Assembly (NCBI RefSeq): GCF_003269295.1
Contig: NZ_QLTT01000008.1
Coordinates: 329,227-393,226 of the forward strand
Source: Lentzea atacamensis
GTDB taxonomy: Bacteria > Actinomycetota > Actinomycetes > Mycobacteriales > Pseudonocardiaceae
Length of the DNA: 64,000 nt
Direction: 5' to 3'
Below the pieces are notes generated by a model, which saw only the letters and a program-made list of their open reading frames with translations, made no database searches and was not told the origin of the DNA. The position numbers and the translations under genes are program-made. Positions 44,217 to 52,661 of the stretch are shown piece after piece. Every line of letters begins with the position of its first letter. Position 1 is the stretch's first letter.

Positions 44217-44378
44217 ATGAAGCTCTGGAAGGTGCTCGGCATCGCCGCGTTCGCGGGTGTCGCGGCGAGCGGTGTGCTGGTGGCCCGCGACCAGCGCCGC
44301 CGCGCCGCCTACACCCCGGACCAGGTCAGGGAACGTCTTCAGGAACGTCTGGCCGAGGCGTCGAAGACCGCCGGCTAG
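44217..44378 (+). CDS. 53-aa single-pass membrane protein
   Basis: A short ORF, MKLWKVLGIAAFAGVAASG at the N-terminus then VLVARDQRRRAAYTPDQVRERLQERLAEA. It has one membrane segment (about 5-23) and a basic, charged helix. Closely similar short proteins (MKLWKxLG...ARxxRRRxAYTPDEVRxRL) are common in actinobacteria as I recall, which supports that it is real. It diverges from the C92 gene with a 19-base gap, and its stop overlaps the GerMN gene by 4 bases. Function unknown. Confidence 0.75.
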   Translation: MKLWKVLGIAAFAGVAASGVLVARDQRRRAAYTPDQVRERLQERLAEASKTAG

Positions 44379-45445
44379 AACGTCACCCGCACCGCGGTGG
44401 TGAGGACGACCTCGCCGTTCGCGGCCGAGTGCTCCTGGAAGAACACCCATCCGGTGCCGCCGGCCGGCCGCGGGAAGGTGATCTCACCGCGGAACGGGGC
44501 CGGCGCGTCGCCGCCGCCGCCGGTGACGAAGCTCTTGGCGATCTCGGCCGTGCCGCCGTCCGTCTCGGCCACGACGCGCACCGTCACGTTGCCCTCGAAG
44601 ACGTGGGCACGTCCGGTCAGGACGAGTGGTGACGACACCGCCTCGCCGGTCTTCGGCGTGTCGACCAGGATGACGTCCGAGCGGGTGCCGGCCACCAGCC
44701 ACCGGCCACCCGCGCGTGACAGCCCGACCGCCGTCGGCAGTGTCCTCACCGGCTGGGTGCTGTCGTTCGGGGACGGTGGGTAGTACGTCGCCTCGGCGAG
44801 GTTGTCACCGGTCCACCGGAACGGCCCTTCGAACGCCGTCCGCATCCCGGCGACCTCGACGAGGAACCGCTTGCCCGCGGCCACCGCGCCCGTCTGGTCG
44901 CCCGGCGTGTCCGGGGGAGTGACCTGCAGCCAGTGGTAGAACCCCGCGACGTCGCCGTTGAACGAGTACACGGTGGACCGCACCGTCGGGAACTGCTTGA
45001 GCGTCGCGTCCAGCTCGGCCAGCAACGCGGCGCTGCCGGTGCTCGAGCTCGCGTTCGGGATGATCGTGCTGAAGTCCGTGAAGTCGGCGTGCGCCACACC
45101 GTCCGTGATCTGCACGCTCTTCAGCGACTTCGCGGTGCCCGGCACGAACATCGACCAGTAGCCCGCTTCGCGTTCGGCCACCGTGGGACCCGCCAGCAAC
45201 TCGTTCAACGCGGCGGTCGCGACCATCTGGGTCTTCGGCACCGAGCGCGGTACGGCCACGACCGCGGCCGGGTCGCCGCGGTGGAAGTACACGGAGAACG
45301 CGGTCTGTTCCGTGACAGGGGCTGTGCCGGGAGGCTGCTGCCGATCGGGCCTCAGCGCGATCAGCACGCCGCCGAGGAGCACGGCCACACCCGTCACCAC
45401 GCCGATGACCAGCCACAGCTGTCGTCTGCTCCTGAACCAGCTCAT
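44375..45445 (-). CDS. Membrane-anchored GerMN/Gmad2 domain protein
   Basis: A 356-aa protein with one N-terminal membrane anchor (about 10-32), then a GerMN domain (about 45-150, AFSVYFHRGDPAAVVAVPRSVP, ALNELLAGPTVAEREAGYWS, GVAHADFTDF) and a Gmad2 Ig-like domain at the end (PLVLTGRAHVFEGNVTVRVV). These domains occur in spore-germination and cell-envelope proteins of Gram-positives. GGGAGAAG precedes the ATG. It follows the MFS gene on the same strand after 67 bases. Role unknown, probably at the cell surface. Confidence 0.88.
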   Translation of the reverse strand: MSWFRSRRQLWLVIGVVTGVAVLLGGVLIALRPDRQQPPGTAPVTEQTAFSVYFHRGDPAAVVAVPRSVPKTQMVATAALNELLAGPTVAEREAGYWSMFVPGTAKSLKSVQITDGVAHADFTDFSTIIPNASSSTGSAALLAELDATLKQFPTVRSTVYSFNGDVAGFYHWLQVTPPDTPGDQTGAVAAGKRFLVEVAGMRTAFEGPFRWTGDNLAEATYYPPSPNDSTQPVRTLPTAVGLSRAGGRWLVAGTRSDVILVDTPKTGEAVSSPLVLTGRAHVFEGNVTVRVVAETDGGTAEIAKSFVTGGGGDAPAPFRGEITFPRPAGGTGWVFFQEHSAANGEVVLTTAVRVTF

Positions 45446-45512
45446 CGGCTTCTCCCGTCACACCCCCGAGTGCTGAGACAAGCGTGCGCCCAGACCCGGT
45501 GCGAGCGCAGCG

Positions 45513-46880
45513 TCAGCGCCGTTCCACCGCGGGTTCGGCCGCCTCGCGGTGCTCGGGAACGAGCCGGTAGGCCACGAAGGACGCCACTACGAGCAGCCCG
45601 GCCGCGACCAGTGCCGTGCCCTGCATCGCCTCCGTGAACGTGCCCGCGCGAGCCCATGCCGACAGCACGGTGCCGAGCACCGCGATGCCGAGCGCCGCGC
45701 CCAGTTCGTACGCCGTCTCCGACACCGCCGACGCCGCACCGGCCTTGTCCGCGGGCACGGCCGACACCACCGCGTCCGTCGTCAGCGTCAGCGCCAGGCC
45801 CACCCCGGCACCGACGATCACCAACGCCACCGCGATCGCGCCGTACGCCGCGGAGAACCCGACGATCGCCAGCCCGGCCGCGCTGGCCAGCAGGCCCAGC
45901 GCGATCGCCCGGCCCAGGCCGAGCCACCGCACCACCCGCCCGATCACCACGACCACGAGCATGCCCGCGATCCCGAGCGGCAGCTCCCGCAGACCTGCCT
46001 CCAGCGGCGAGTGGCCCAGCACGTTCTGGAAGTACTGCGACAGGAAGAACACCAGCCCGGTCAGGGCGAAGATCGCGATCATGCTGGCGCCCACGGCACC
46101 GCTGAACGCCGGCCTGCGGAACAGCGCCACGTCGATCATCGGGTGCGCGGACGACTGCTGCCGCCGCACGAACAACCACACCCCGGCCACGCCCACCAGA
46201 CCCGCCACCAGTGCCGTCCAGGTGGGGCCGACCAGCGCGACTTCCTTGATCGCGTACACCAGTGGCACCACGCCCACCGCCGACAGCAGTGCCGACACCA
46301 GGTCGAACGGGCCCGGATCGGGGTCGCGGGACTCCGGCAGCCACCACGCGCCGGACACCAGCAGCAACGCCATCACCGGCAGGTTGATGACGAACACCGA
46401 ACCCCACCAGAAGTGCTCCAGCAGAATCCCGCCGACCAGCGGGCCCAGTGCGGCACCGGCCGTCGCCATCGCCGCCCACACCGCCACCGCCCGTGTGCGC
46501 TCCACGGGGTCGGTGAACAGGTTGCGGATGATCGACAGCGTCGACGGCATGATCGTCGCGCCCGCCACGCCGAGCAGCGCGCGAGCCACGATCAGCCAGC
46601 CCGCCGACGGCGCGAAGGCCGCGAGCAGCGACGCCACCCCGAACCCGGCAGCGCCCGTCAGCAGCAGCTTCTTGCGGCCGATCCGGTCGCCGAGCGTGCC
46701 CATCGTGACGAGCAGACCGCCGAGCACGAACGAGTAGATGTCGCCGATCCACAGCACCTCGGCCGGCGACGGCCCCAGGTCACGACCGAGCGCCGGAATC
46801 GCCAGCGCCAGCACCGTGGCGTCCACCGCGATCAACAACAACGCGAGCGCGAGCACGCCCAGTGCTGCCCACTTCCGCAC
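45513..46880 (-). CDS. DHA2-family MFS drug transporter
   Basis: A 455-aa, about 14-segment proton-driven efflux protein of the EmrB/QacA group: AVDATVLALAIPALGRDLG (TM1), LVTMGTLGDRIGRKKLLL (motif A), LGVAGATIMPSTLSIIRNLF, AAMATAGAALGPLVGGILLEHFWW (motif C). GTG 46880 has AAGGGGGA just upstream, so the longer frame is not used. It diverges from a TetR gene with two similar palindromes between, which makes it the likely target of that repressor. Confidence 0.94.
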   Translation of the reverse strand: MRKWAALGVLALALLLIAVDATVLALAIPALGRDLGPSPAEVLWIGDIYSFVLGGLLVTMGTLGDRIGRKKLLLTGAAGFGVASLLAAFAPSAGWLIVARALLGVAGATIMPSTLSIIRNLFTDPVERTRAVAVWAAMATAGAALGPLVGGILLEHFWWGSVFVINLPVMALLLVSGAWWLPESRDPDPGPFDLVSALLSAVGVVPLVYAIKEVALVGPTWTALVAGLVGVAGVWLFVRRQQSSAHPMIDVALFRRPAFSGAVGASMIAIFALTGLVFFLSQYFQNVLGHSPLEAGLRELPLGIAGMLVVVVIGRVVRWLGLGRAIALGLLASAAGLAIVGFSAAYGAIAVALVIVGAGVGLALTLTTDAVVSAVPADKAGAASAVSETAYELGAALGIAVLGTVLSAWARAGTFTEAMQGTALVAAGLLVVASFVAYRLVPEHREAAEPAVERR

Positions 46881-46896
46881 GAGATCCCCCTTAGCC

Positions 46897-46908
46897 GACC
46901 ATCTGGTC
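46897..46908. promoter_or_regulatory. TetR operator candidate 1 (MFS side)
   Basis: GACCATCTGGTC, an inverted repeat with 5-bp arms. It shares ACCRTCTGG with the site at 46922. Confidence 0.5.
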
Positions 46909-46921
46909 TGCAAATCAACGT

Positions 46922-46935
46922 ACCGTCTGGACGGT
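46922..46935. promoter_or_regulatory. TetR operator candidate 2 (TetR side)
   Basis: ACCGTCTGGACGGT, a 6-bp inverted repeat around TG, 25 bases from the first site and 27 before the TetR start. Confidence 0.6.
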
Positions 46936-46962
46936 CGGCTGAGCAACCACTAGGTTGACCTC

Positions 46963-47517
46963 GTGCCTGGAGAACAACGCAATGCGCCCCGCACTCGCCG
47001 TGAAGTGATCGAAGCGGCCGCGCGCGCGTTGATCACGCACGGGCCCGGAGTCAGCCTCGACGCCGTCGCCAGGGAAGCGGGCGTGTCGAAGGGTGGCCTG
47101 CTGCACCACTTCCGCACCAAGCAGGCGTTGCTCGTCGGCCTGATCGACGAGTGGTTCGGCCACTACGACGTGATGGTCGAGAGCCTGCTCGAACCGGAGG
47201 ACACGCCGGGCCGGTGGACCCGCGCGCACATCCGGGCGACGTTCACGACGGACGAGCTGTGGTCTCACCCATCTGTCGTAACGGCGTTGCTCGGCGTCCC
47301 GGAACTGCAGCAGCGGTTGGATGTCGCCGCGGCCCGCTGGCGCCAGCAAATCGATTCCGACGGGCTTCATCAACAACGCGCGGACCTGATTTCACGTGCA
47401 CTCGACGGAGTGACGCTGGCAGATCTCCTGTGGCGCGGTCAGGAGACACCCGAAGAGCGCGAACACACCCGTGACCTGCTGCTGAAGCTCACCGAGCAGA
47501 CCGGGCCGCTCGTCTGA
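46963..47517 (+). CDS. TetR-family regulator
   Basis: A 184-aa TetR-type repressor: residues about 10-58 (RTRREVIEAAARALITHGPGVSLDAVAREAGVSKGGLLHHFRTKQALL) form the HTH, and the rest is a short ligand domain as in QacR-like regulators of efflux genes. GTG start at 46963. It diverges from the DHA2 transporter, with two palindromes in the 82-base gap, and most likely represses both. Confidence 0.93.
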   Translation: MPGEQRNAPRTRREVIEAAARALITHGPGVSLDAVAREAGVSKGGLLHHFRTKQALLVGLIDEWFGHYDVMVESLLEPEDTPGRWTRAHIRATFTTDELWSHPSVVTALLGVPELQQRLDVAAARWRQQIDSDGLHQQRADLISRALDGVTLADLLWRGQETPEEREHTRDLLLKLTEQTGPLV

Positions 47518-47518
47518 C

Positions 47519-47566
47519 GTTGTCCACCGATCGTTGTCAAGTGGAACAACGCTGAGACTGGACAAC
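47519..47566. promoter_or_regulatory. Cluster of GTTGTCCA half-sites before the ArsR-like gene
   Basis: Four half-sites in 48 bases: GTTGTCCA (47519), GTTGTC (47533), GAACAAC (47544, inverted) and TGGACAAC (47559, inverted). The outer pair and the inner pair each form an inverted repeat, a layout that suggests a cooperative operator. Confidence 0.5.
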
Positions 47567-47612
47567 GAGAACTGCGTACCGTCGGAAGTGGTTGCACTCC
47601 GGGGGGAAGCAA

Positions 47613-48533
47613 ATGCCGATAGTGTTGTCCGAATCCGTGCCCAAGGGGCGCGGGTTGACGATTCTCTTCGAGTTGGAAGATCTCGCGCGCACCCGGTTCG
47701 CGCCGGCGCCGCTGCCGATGTACGAGCTGGTCTTCACGGTGCACGGCGGTAGCTGGGACCGCCTGCTGCTGCCGCAGATCCGCCCGCTCGCCGAGCTGAT
47801 CAGGCCCGGCCGGTTCATCCCGGACTTCTTCAACTCCGCGCGACCCGACTTCGACGAGGCCGTGCGCCAGGTGCTCGACGTGCCCTCGACGCGGGTGCGC
47901 GACCAGATCGCGAGCATGCTGGGCACGACCTCGCCGTGGCTGCGGTCGTTCGCGGCCGGCACTCCGACCTCGCGGCAGGACCTGAGGTCGGCCCTCAACG
48001 CGGGTTTCCGCGACCTGCTGGGCAACAACTGGCCGGAGACGCGCCAGGCGTTCGACGCCGAGGTGCGGCTGCGGTCGTCGCAGGCGGTGTCGCGCGGGCT
48101 GGGGGATCTGCTCGGCAAACTCCACCCGTCGATCTCGTGGAACTCGCCCGCCCTGCACGTCGAACTGGGCTGGGACACCGAGATCTCGTTGCGCGGCACG
48201 GGAATGCTGATCGTGCCGGTGCTGCACGGGCTCACCCGCCCGGCGGTGTCGATGTTCGCCGAACCGCAGCCGCTGCTCTTCTACCCCGCGGCGCCACCGC
48301 AGCCGAGCGGCGCCAGCCTCGAACTGGCCCTCGGGCGCACCCGGACGCTGGTGCTGCGGGCGCTGACGTCCGAACGCACCACCACCGAGCTCGCCAGGCA
48401 CGTGGGCATCAGCCTGCCCACCGCGTCGCAGCACGCCACCGCCCTGCGCACCGCGGGGTTCGTGTCCACCCACCGCAACGGCCGGTCGGTCCGTCACCGC
48501 CTGACCAGACGCGGCTGGGAACTGCTCAACTGA
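47613..48533 (+). CDS. HTH regulator with long N-terminal domain (ArsR-like C-terminus)
   Basis: A 306-aa protein. The C-terminal 70 residues are an ArsR-like winged helix (LGRTRTLVLRALTSERTTTELARHVGISLPTASQHATALRTAGFVSTHRNGRSVRH). The N-terminal 230 residues (LTILFELEDLARTRFAPAPLPMYELVF...) match the DUF5937-type sensor part seen before such HTHs in actinobacteria, as far as I can judge. ATG 47613 follows GGGGGGAAG. A cluster of GTTGT boxes lies upstream, probably its own operator. The TPR gene follows after 16 bases. Confidence 0.85.
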   Translation: MPIVLSESVPKGRGLTILFELEDLARTRFAPAPLPMYELVFTVHGGSWDRLLLPQIRPLAELIRPGRFIPDFFNSARPDFDEAVRQVLDVPSTRVRDQIASMLGTTSPWLRSFAAGTPTSRQDLRSALNAGFRDLLGNNWPETRQAFDAEVRLRSSQAVSRGLGDLLGKLHPSISWNSPALHVELGWDTEISLRGTGMLIVPVLHGLTRPAVSMFAEPQPLLFYPAAPPQPSGASLELALGRTRTLVLRALTSERTTTELARHVGISLPTASQHATALRTAGFVSTHRNGRSVRHRLTRRGWELLN

Positions 48534-48549
48534 CCCCCGGGAGGCCCGC

Positions 48550-49935
48550 ATGACCGCGTTGCCGCGGTACCGCACCGACCCGAGCCCTCGCGCGCTGGCC
48601 ACCCGGCTGCGGGCACTGCTCACCGCCCAGGTCCCCGTCGCCTGCGGTGTCTACGCCGGCCTTTCCGCTCCCGTCGCCACTTCGCCGTTGCACGCGAAGA
48701 TCACACACGCCATGGCTCAGGCGTTCGTGACGGGCACTTCGGCGGGTGTGCCCCGCTTCGAACCGCCACCGTCCGCACAGCTGCGGCTGCTCACGGCGGC
48801 GAGCTGGGGGCGGCTCGACGGAGTCGGCGTGGACATGACGACGTTCCCCGTCGACCTCGCCTCCGAACTGTGGTGGCGGGTGCACGAACGCGCGCTCGGC
48901 TCGTTGCGCACGGCCGAACGCCGCGTCGCCTGCGATCTGTTGCTGCGCCTGGGATATCCGCAGCGCGCGGCGTCGGTGATAGGGCTGACCGTGATCGACG
49001 CGCACCGGCAGGTGCTCTCGCCGGAGCTCGCCATGGAACAGCTCGCGGTGTTGCGCTGCCACCTCCCGGCGTCCGCGGTCGAAGCGATGGCGTTGCGGGG
49101 AGCTCGTTCCGGGTTGCCGGCCGAGACACGGCGCGACCTCGCGCTGTTCGTGGTGTTCCGCAACGCGGCCCGCGGAGCCGACTCCACGTCCCTGCGGGCC
49201 GGTGCGGCACTGGCGGTGAAGGCGTCCTCGGAGCTGCCGCACAACGGTTTCACCATGGCGCTCCACCGCGCGCGGCTGTACCGGGCGATCGCCGCGGTTC
49301 CCTTCGTCCGGCGCGACATCACCGAGACGCACCGGCTGCTCGGACGCGCGCTGGAATGCCTGACGTCGATCACGCCGGGCTCGGCGGAGATGGACCAGCT
49401 GGCGTGGGCGGACGAGGCGTACGCGCTGCACTGCTTCCTCGTGCGGACCCACCTGGCCATCGGCCTGGGACAGCGCGCGGCCGGGTACGCCGACGAGCTC
49501 GTCGAGCTCAGTCCCGGCGACCACCGGACGTGGGCGTTGCGCGGCGACGCGCTGGCCGCGTGCGGCCGGCTGGACGACGCGATCGAGGCCTACACGCGTG
49601 GTGTGGCACTGGGTGGCTGGGGCGCGGCGCGAGCTGCTCACCTCCGCGGGTTCCTGCTGGACCGGCTCGGGCGGGTGGCCGAAGCCGCCGAGGACTACGT
49701 GTTGTCGCGACGCATCGACCCCACAGCGTCGGTCGTGTCAGCGAGCATCGGCCGTCACCAGCAACCTGAGGTGCGCGCGGAGCCAGGTGGCCGCGGCCGG
49801 GCCGTCGGCGAACGCCGTGACCTGGGCCGCCGCCGTGCGCAGGCCCGTGCGGTGCAGGTGCGCGGCGACCTCGCGCACGCGGGCGAGCAGGCTGTCCGTG
49901 AGGTTGTCCAGTCCTCGATGCGCCGCATCGGCTAA
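48550..49935 (+). CDS. TPR-containing protein
   Basis: A 461-aa, mostly helical protein. TPR-like units are clear at about residues 300-385 (LAIGLGQRAAGYADELVELSPGDHRTWALRGDALAACGRLDDAIEAYTRGVAL, then LRGFLLDRLGRVAEAAEDYVLSRRIDP). The family-like part ends near residue 400. The last 60 residues are Arg-rich and read on the strand opposite the SWIM gene for 198 bases, so an earlier stop may have been lost. GGGAGG precedes the ATG. Cotranscribed with the ArsR-like gene; a regulator partner is possible. Confidence 0.72.
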   Translation: MTALPRYRTDPSPRALATRLRALLTAQVPVACGVYAGLSAPVATSPLHAKITHAMAQAFVTGTSAGVPRFEPPPSAQLRLLTAASWGRLDGVGVDMTTFPVDLASELWWRVHERALGSLRTAERRVACDLLLRLGYPQRAASVIGLTVIDAHRQVLSPELAMEQLAVLRCHLPASAVEAMALRGARSGLPAETRRDLALFVVFRNAARGADSTSLRAGAALAVKASSELPHNGFTMALHRARLYRAIAAVPFVRRDITETHRLLGRALECLTSITPGSAEMDQLAWADEAYALHCFLVRTHLAIGLGQRAAGYADELVELSPGDHRTWALRGDALAACGRLDDAIEAYTRGVALGGWGAARAAHLRGFLLDRLGRVAEAAEDYVLSRRIDPTASVVSASIGRHQQPEVRAEPGGRGRAVGERRDLGRRRAQARAVQVRGDLAHAGEQAVREVVQSSMRRIG

Positions 49936-51561
49936 CACCAGCAACGCGCCGTCGACCGCCGCGCTCAGCGGATCGGACGTGGTGACGCCCGGCGGCAAGG
50001 GTTGCGGCGTGGTGCCGGGCGCCAGGTCCGGCACCACCACGCCCGCGTCGGTGCGCACGGCGAGCGGGTCGACGACCAGCGTGCCGCGGTGCCTGCGGAT
50101 GGTGCCGGTGATCGTCGTCGGGTTGGCGCGCAACGCGGTCGCAAGCGCGTCGAGCGCGTGTGGCGCCACCGCCCGGTGGGTCGCTTCGAGAACGCATTGG
50201 CTGCGGTGGTTCTGGGTGCTGGGTGACGTGTGGTGCAGCGTGGCGGTGAGACGCTGGGCCGCCGGGTCGTAGGCCACCTCCGTCACCTCGCTGACCCGGA
50301 CCACGCGCACCAGTTCCGCCTCGACCCTCGCCCGCACCTGGCGTGGCGGCAGGTCGGCCAGGTGCGCGGCCGCGGCGTCGTAGTCGTCGATCACCAGCGC
50401 CTGCGGCAGATCGTCCCAGGACGTGCCTACCGGGGTGAGCGACGTTTTGGCCACCCTGCTCGTCTTCAGCGTCACCACGCGGCTCGCGCTGCGGGTCGCC
50501 GACTCCGACACGACGTTGGCCGCGGCCAGTTTCTGCCCCGTGCGCAGGGGAGTGTCGCGGTGCACCAGCACCACGTCGCCCGACGCGAAGAACACGTCCG
50601 CGGTGGTGGCGCTGCGCAGGCGTGCACCCAGCGCCGTCAGCCGGACTCGCCGCAACGGTGTCTCCGCGGGTTCGTCGAAGCCGAGGACCTCGGCGCGCGG
50701 GCCGGTCGCGGTGGTCCGCGCGTGCAGCTCGGTCAGCAGCGCGGCGAACCGCTGCGCCTCGTAGTCGGCGCTGCGCCGGCGATAGGCGGTCAGCTGCGCC
50801 AGCAGGTCGGTGATCACCGAGGCCGGCCAGTGCAGGCGCTGCGCGGTCAGGTCGCGGTGCAGGCGCTGCCACGCGACGTCCAGCACCTCGCTCGCGTTGG
50901 TGGCGCCGTCGAGCAGCAGCTGGTCGAGCAGGTCGGTGACGGCGGTCAGATCCGTCGCGGTGGTGGGAGATCCGCCCACGTCGACCGTGTCGGTGCCGAG
51001 TGCGTCGGCCTCGCGGAACGCCCACACCGCGAGCGCCGTCGCCTCGTCGCGGTTGACCGCGTCCGTGTGGACGTAGGACAGGTCGCCGGGCACCAGGAAC
51101 GTCACCGTGCACGTCGGGAGCTCGGCCTGCGCGGTCCGGTCCTCCGCGGTCGGGCGGCGGAGCCTGGCGCGGTAGCCGGCCTGGAACGCCCGGCGGGCGC
51201 GGCGCAGCGTCCGTTCACCCATCAGCGCCGTCAGGTCGTCGTCGGTCACCGCGCCCGGCGACCACAGCTCCGCCGGTGCACCGGCCTCCTGAGTGCGTTG
51301 GTACGCCAGGACAACGGCGATGCGATGCCGGCACACGCCCGCCGCGCCACAGCTGCACCGGGCCGCGTCGAGGGGGGTGTTCGGCGGCAGCGTCGTCGTT
51401 GTGCCGTCCGGGAACTCGCCCTGGACGGCACCGTCCGGATCGGTGCCGAGCACGGGGACGGCCCCCGCGTCGAGCTCCTTGACGGCACGCTTCACCAGGC
51501 CGCGGTTGGCCAGCGCCGCGAGCGCGTCCGGGGTGAGTGCCAGCAGGTCGGGTCTGGTCAC
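49738..51561 (-). CDS. SWIM zinc-finger protein (YehQ-like)
   Basis: A 607-aa cytosolic protein, last gene of the MoxR/VWA operon. The SWIM motif CxCx5CxH (Cys69, Cys71, Cys77, His79, CSCGAAGVCRH) is complete; the remaining 500 residues contain a FLVPGDLSYVHTD segment and mixed alpha/beta regions of no known family. SWIM domains bind DNA or proteins. GTG 51561 overlaps the VWA gene stop as GTGA. Its E. coli counterpart in the yeh cluster is YehQ, also uncharacterised. The last 198 bases overlap the convergent TPR gene. Confidence 0.85.
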   Translation of the reverse strand: MTRPDLLALTPDALAALANRGLVKRAVKELDAGAVPVLGTDPDGAVQGEFPDGTTTTLPPNTPLDAARCSCGAAGVCRHRIAVVLAYQRTQEAGAPAELWSPGAVTDDDLTALMGERTLRRARRAFQAGYRARLRRPTAEDRTAQAELPTCTVTFLVPGDLSYVHTDAVNRDEATALAVWAFREADALGTDTVDVGGSPTTATDLTAVTDLLDQLLLDGATNASEVLDVAWQRLHRDLTAQRLHWPASVITDLLAQLTAYRRRSADYEAQRFAALLTELHARTTATGPRAEVLGFDEPAETPLRRVRLTALGARLRSATTADVFFASGDVVLVHRDTPLRTGQKLAAANVVSESATRSASRVVTLKTSRVAKTSLTPVGTSWDDLPQALVIDDYDAAAAHLADLPPRQVRARVEAELVRVVRVSEVTEVAYDPAAQRLTATLHHTSPSTQNHRSQCVLEATHRAVAPHALDALATALRANPTTITGTIRRHRGTLVVDPLAVRTDAGVVVPDLAPGTTPQPLPPGVTTSDPLSAAVDGALLVLADAAHRGLDNLTDSLLARVREVAAHLHRTGLRTAAAQVTAFADGPAAATWLRAHLRLLVTADAR

Positions 51562-52661
51562 GAGAGTTTCTCCGCCACGAATTCCGCGAGTTGGCCCGGG
51601 GTCATGGCGCCGACGTGGGCGCCCGCGTTCGCGAGGCGCTGGCCCAGCGCGCGGTCGTAGTCCGGGTTCGCCTCCTCGTCCAGCGCCGCGAGGCACAGCA
51701 CGTGCGTGCCCTGTTCGCACAGGCCCTTCACCGTGCGGACCAGGTGGTCCGCGTTGCCGCCCTCGTAGAAGTCGCTGATGAGCACGACGATCGCCCGGCG
51801 CGGGCTGTCGACGAGGCTCGCCCCGTACACGGTCGCCTTGGCGATGTCCGTGCCGCCGCCGAGCTGCACCTTCATCAGCAGCTCGACCGGGTCGGTCACG
51901 TCGGACGTCAGGTCGACCACGTTGGTGTCGAAGGCGACGAGGTGCGTCCTGAGCCCCGGCAGGTTCCACAGGCAGGCCGCGGTGACAGCCGAGTGGATCA
52001 CCGAGCCGGTCATCGACCCCGACTGGTCGACCAGCAGGATCACCTGCCACTGCTCGACGTGCTTGCGGGTGCGGGAGAAGAACTTCGCGTGCTCGATCGA
52101 GAGCTTGCGCTCATCCGGCTGGTAGCGCTGGAGGTTCGCCCTGATCGTGGCCCGGAAGTCGAAGTTGCGCGAGTTGCGGTGGATGCTCGGCCGCCGCGAC
52201 CTCGTGCCGCTGAACGCCTGCCGCACCTCGGTCCGCAGCTTCTCCATGAGCTGCCTGACGACGGCCTCGACGATCTTGCGCGCCAGCGCGAGCACGGCGG
52301 GGTTCATCAGGTGCTTGGTGCGCAGCACCGCCCGCAGCAAGGCCTGGTTCGGCTCGATGCGTTGCAGCACCTCGGGATCCGTGACGACGTCGGTGATCTC
52401 GTACCGCTCGACGGCGTCGCGCTCCAGCCGCTCGATCGTCTCCCTGGGGAAGAGCCGGTGCACCTGGTCCAGCCAGTCCACCGTCTGCAGCACGGAGTCC
52501 TCGTTGCCGCCCTTGCGCACCCCGCGTTCGGCGAGCTCGGGATCGCGCCCGTAGAGCCACTGCAGCGCGGCGTCCCGCGCCGCCGCGGAACCCTGCAGCG
52601 CGCCGGTGCAGCGGGAGGCGGGCTCGCCGAGGATCAGCCGCCAGCGTTCCAGGTCAGTCAT
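51558..52661 (-). CDS. VWA-domain protein (YehP/CoxE-like)
   Basis: A 367-aa cytosolic protein. The C-terminal VWA domain (about residues 200-367) keeps the MIDAS DQSGSMTGS (Asp212) and LGGGTDIAKA, ending VLISDFYEGG; the N-terminal 190 residues are helical and conserved in CoxE-like VWA proteins. VWA proteins of this type act as substrate adaptors of MoxR AAA+ ATPases, as CoxE does with CoxD. ATGA overlap with the DUF5682 gene, GTGA overlap with the SWIM gene. Matches YehP by domain and position. Confidence 0.92.
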   Translation of the reverse strand: MTDLERWRLILGEPASRCTGALQGSAAARDAALQWLYGRDPELAERGVRKGGNEDSVLQTVDWLDQVHRLFPRETIERLERDAVERYEITDVVTDPEVLQRIEPNQALLRAVLRTKHLMNPAVLALARKIVEAVVRQLMEKLRTEVRQAFSGTRSRRPSIHRNSRNFDFRATIRANLQRYQPDERKLSIEHAKFFSRTRKHVEQWQVILLVDQSGSMTGSVIHSAVTAACLWNLPGLRTHLVAFDTNVVDLTSDVTDPVELLMKVQLGGGTDIAKATVYGASLVDSPRRAIVVLISDFYEGGNADHLVRTVKGLCEQGTHVLCLAALDEEANPDYDRALGQRLANAGAHVGAMTPGQLAEFVAEKLS

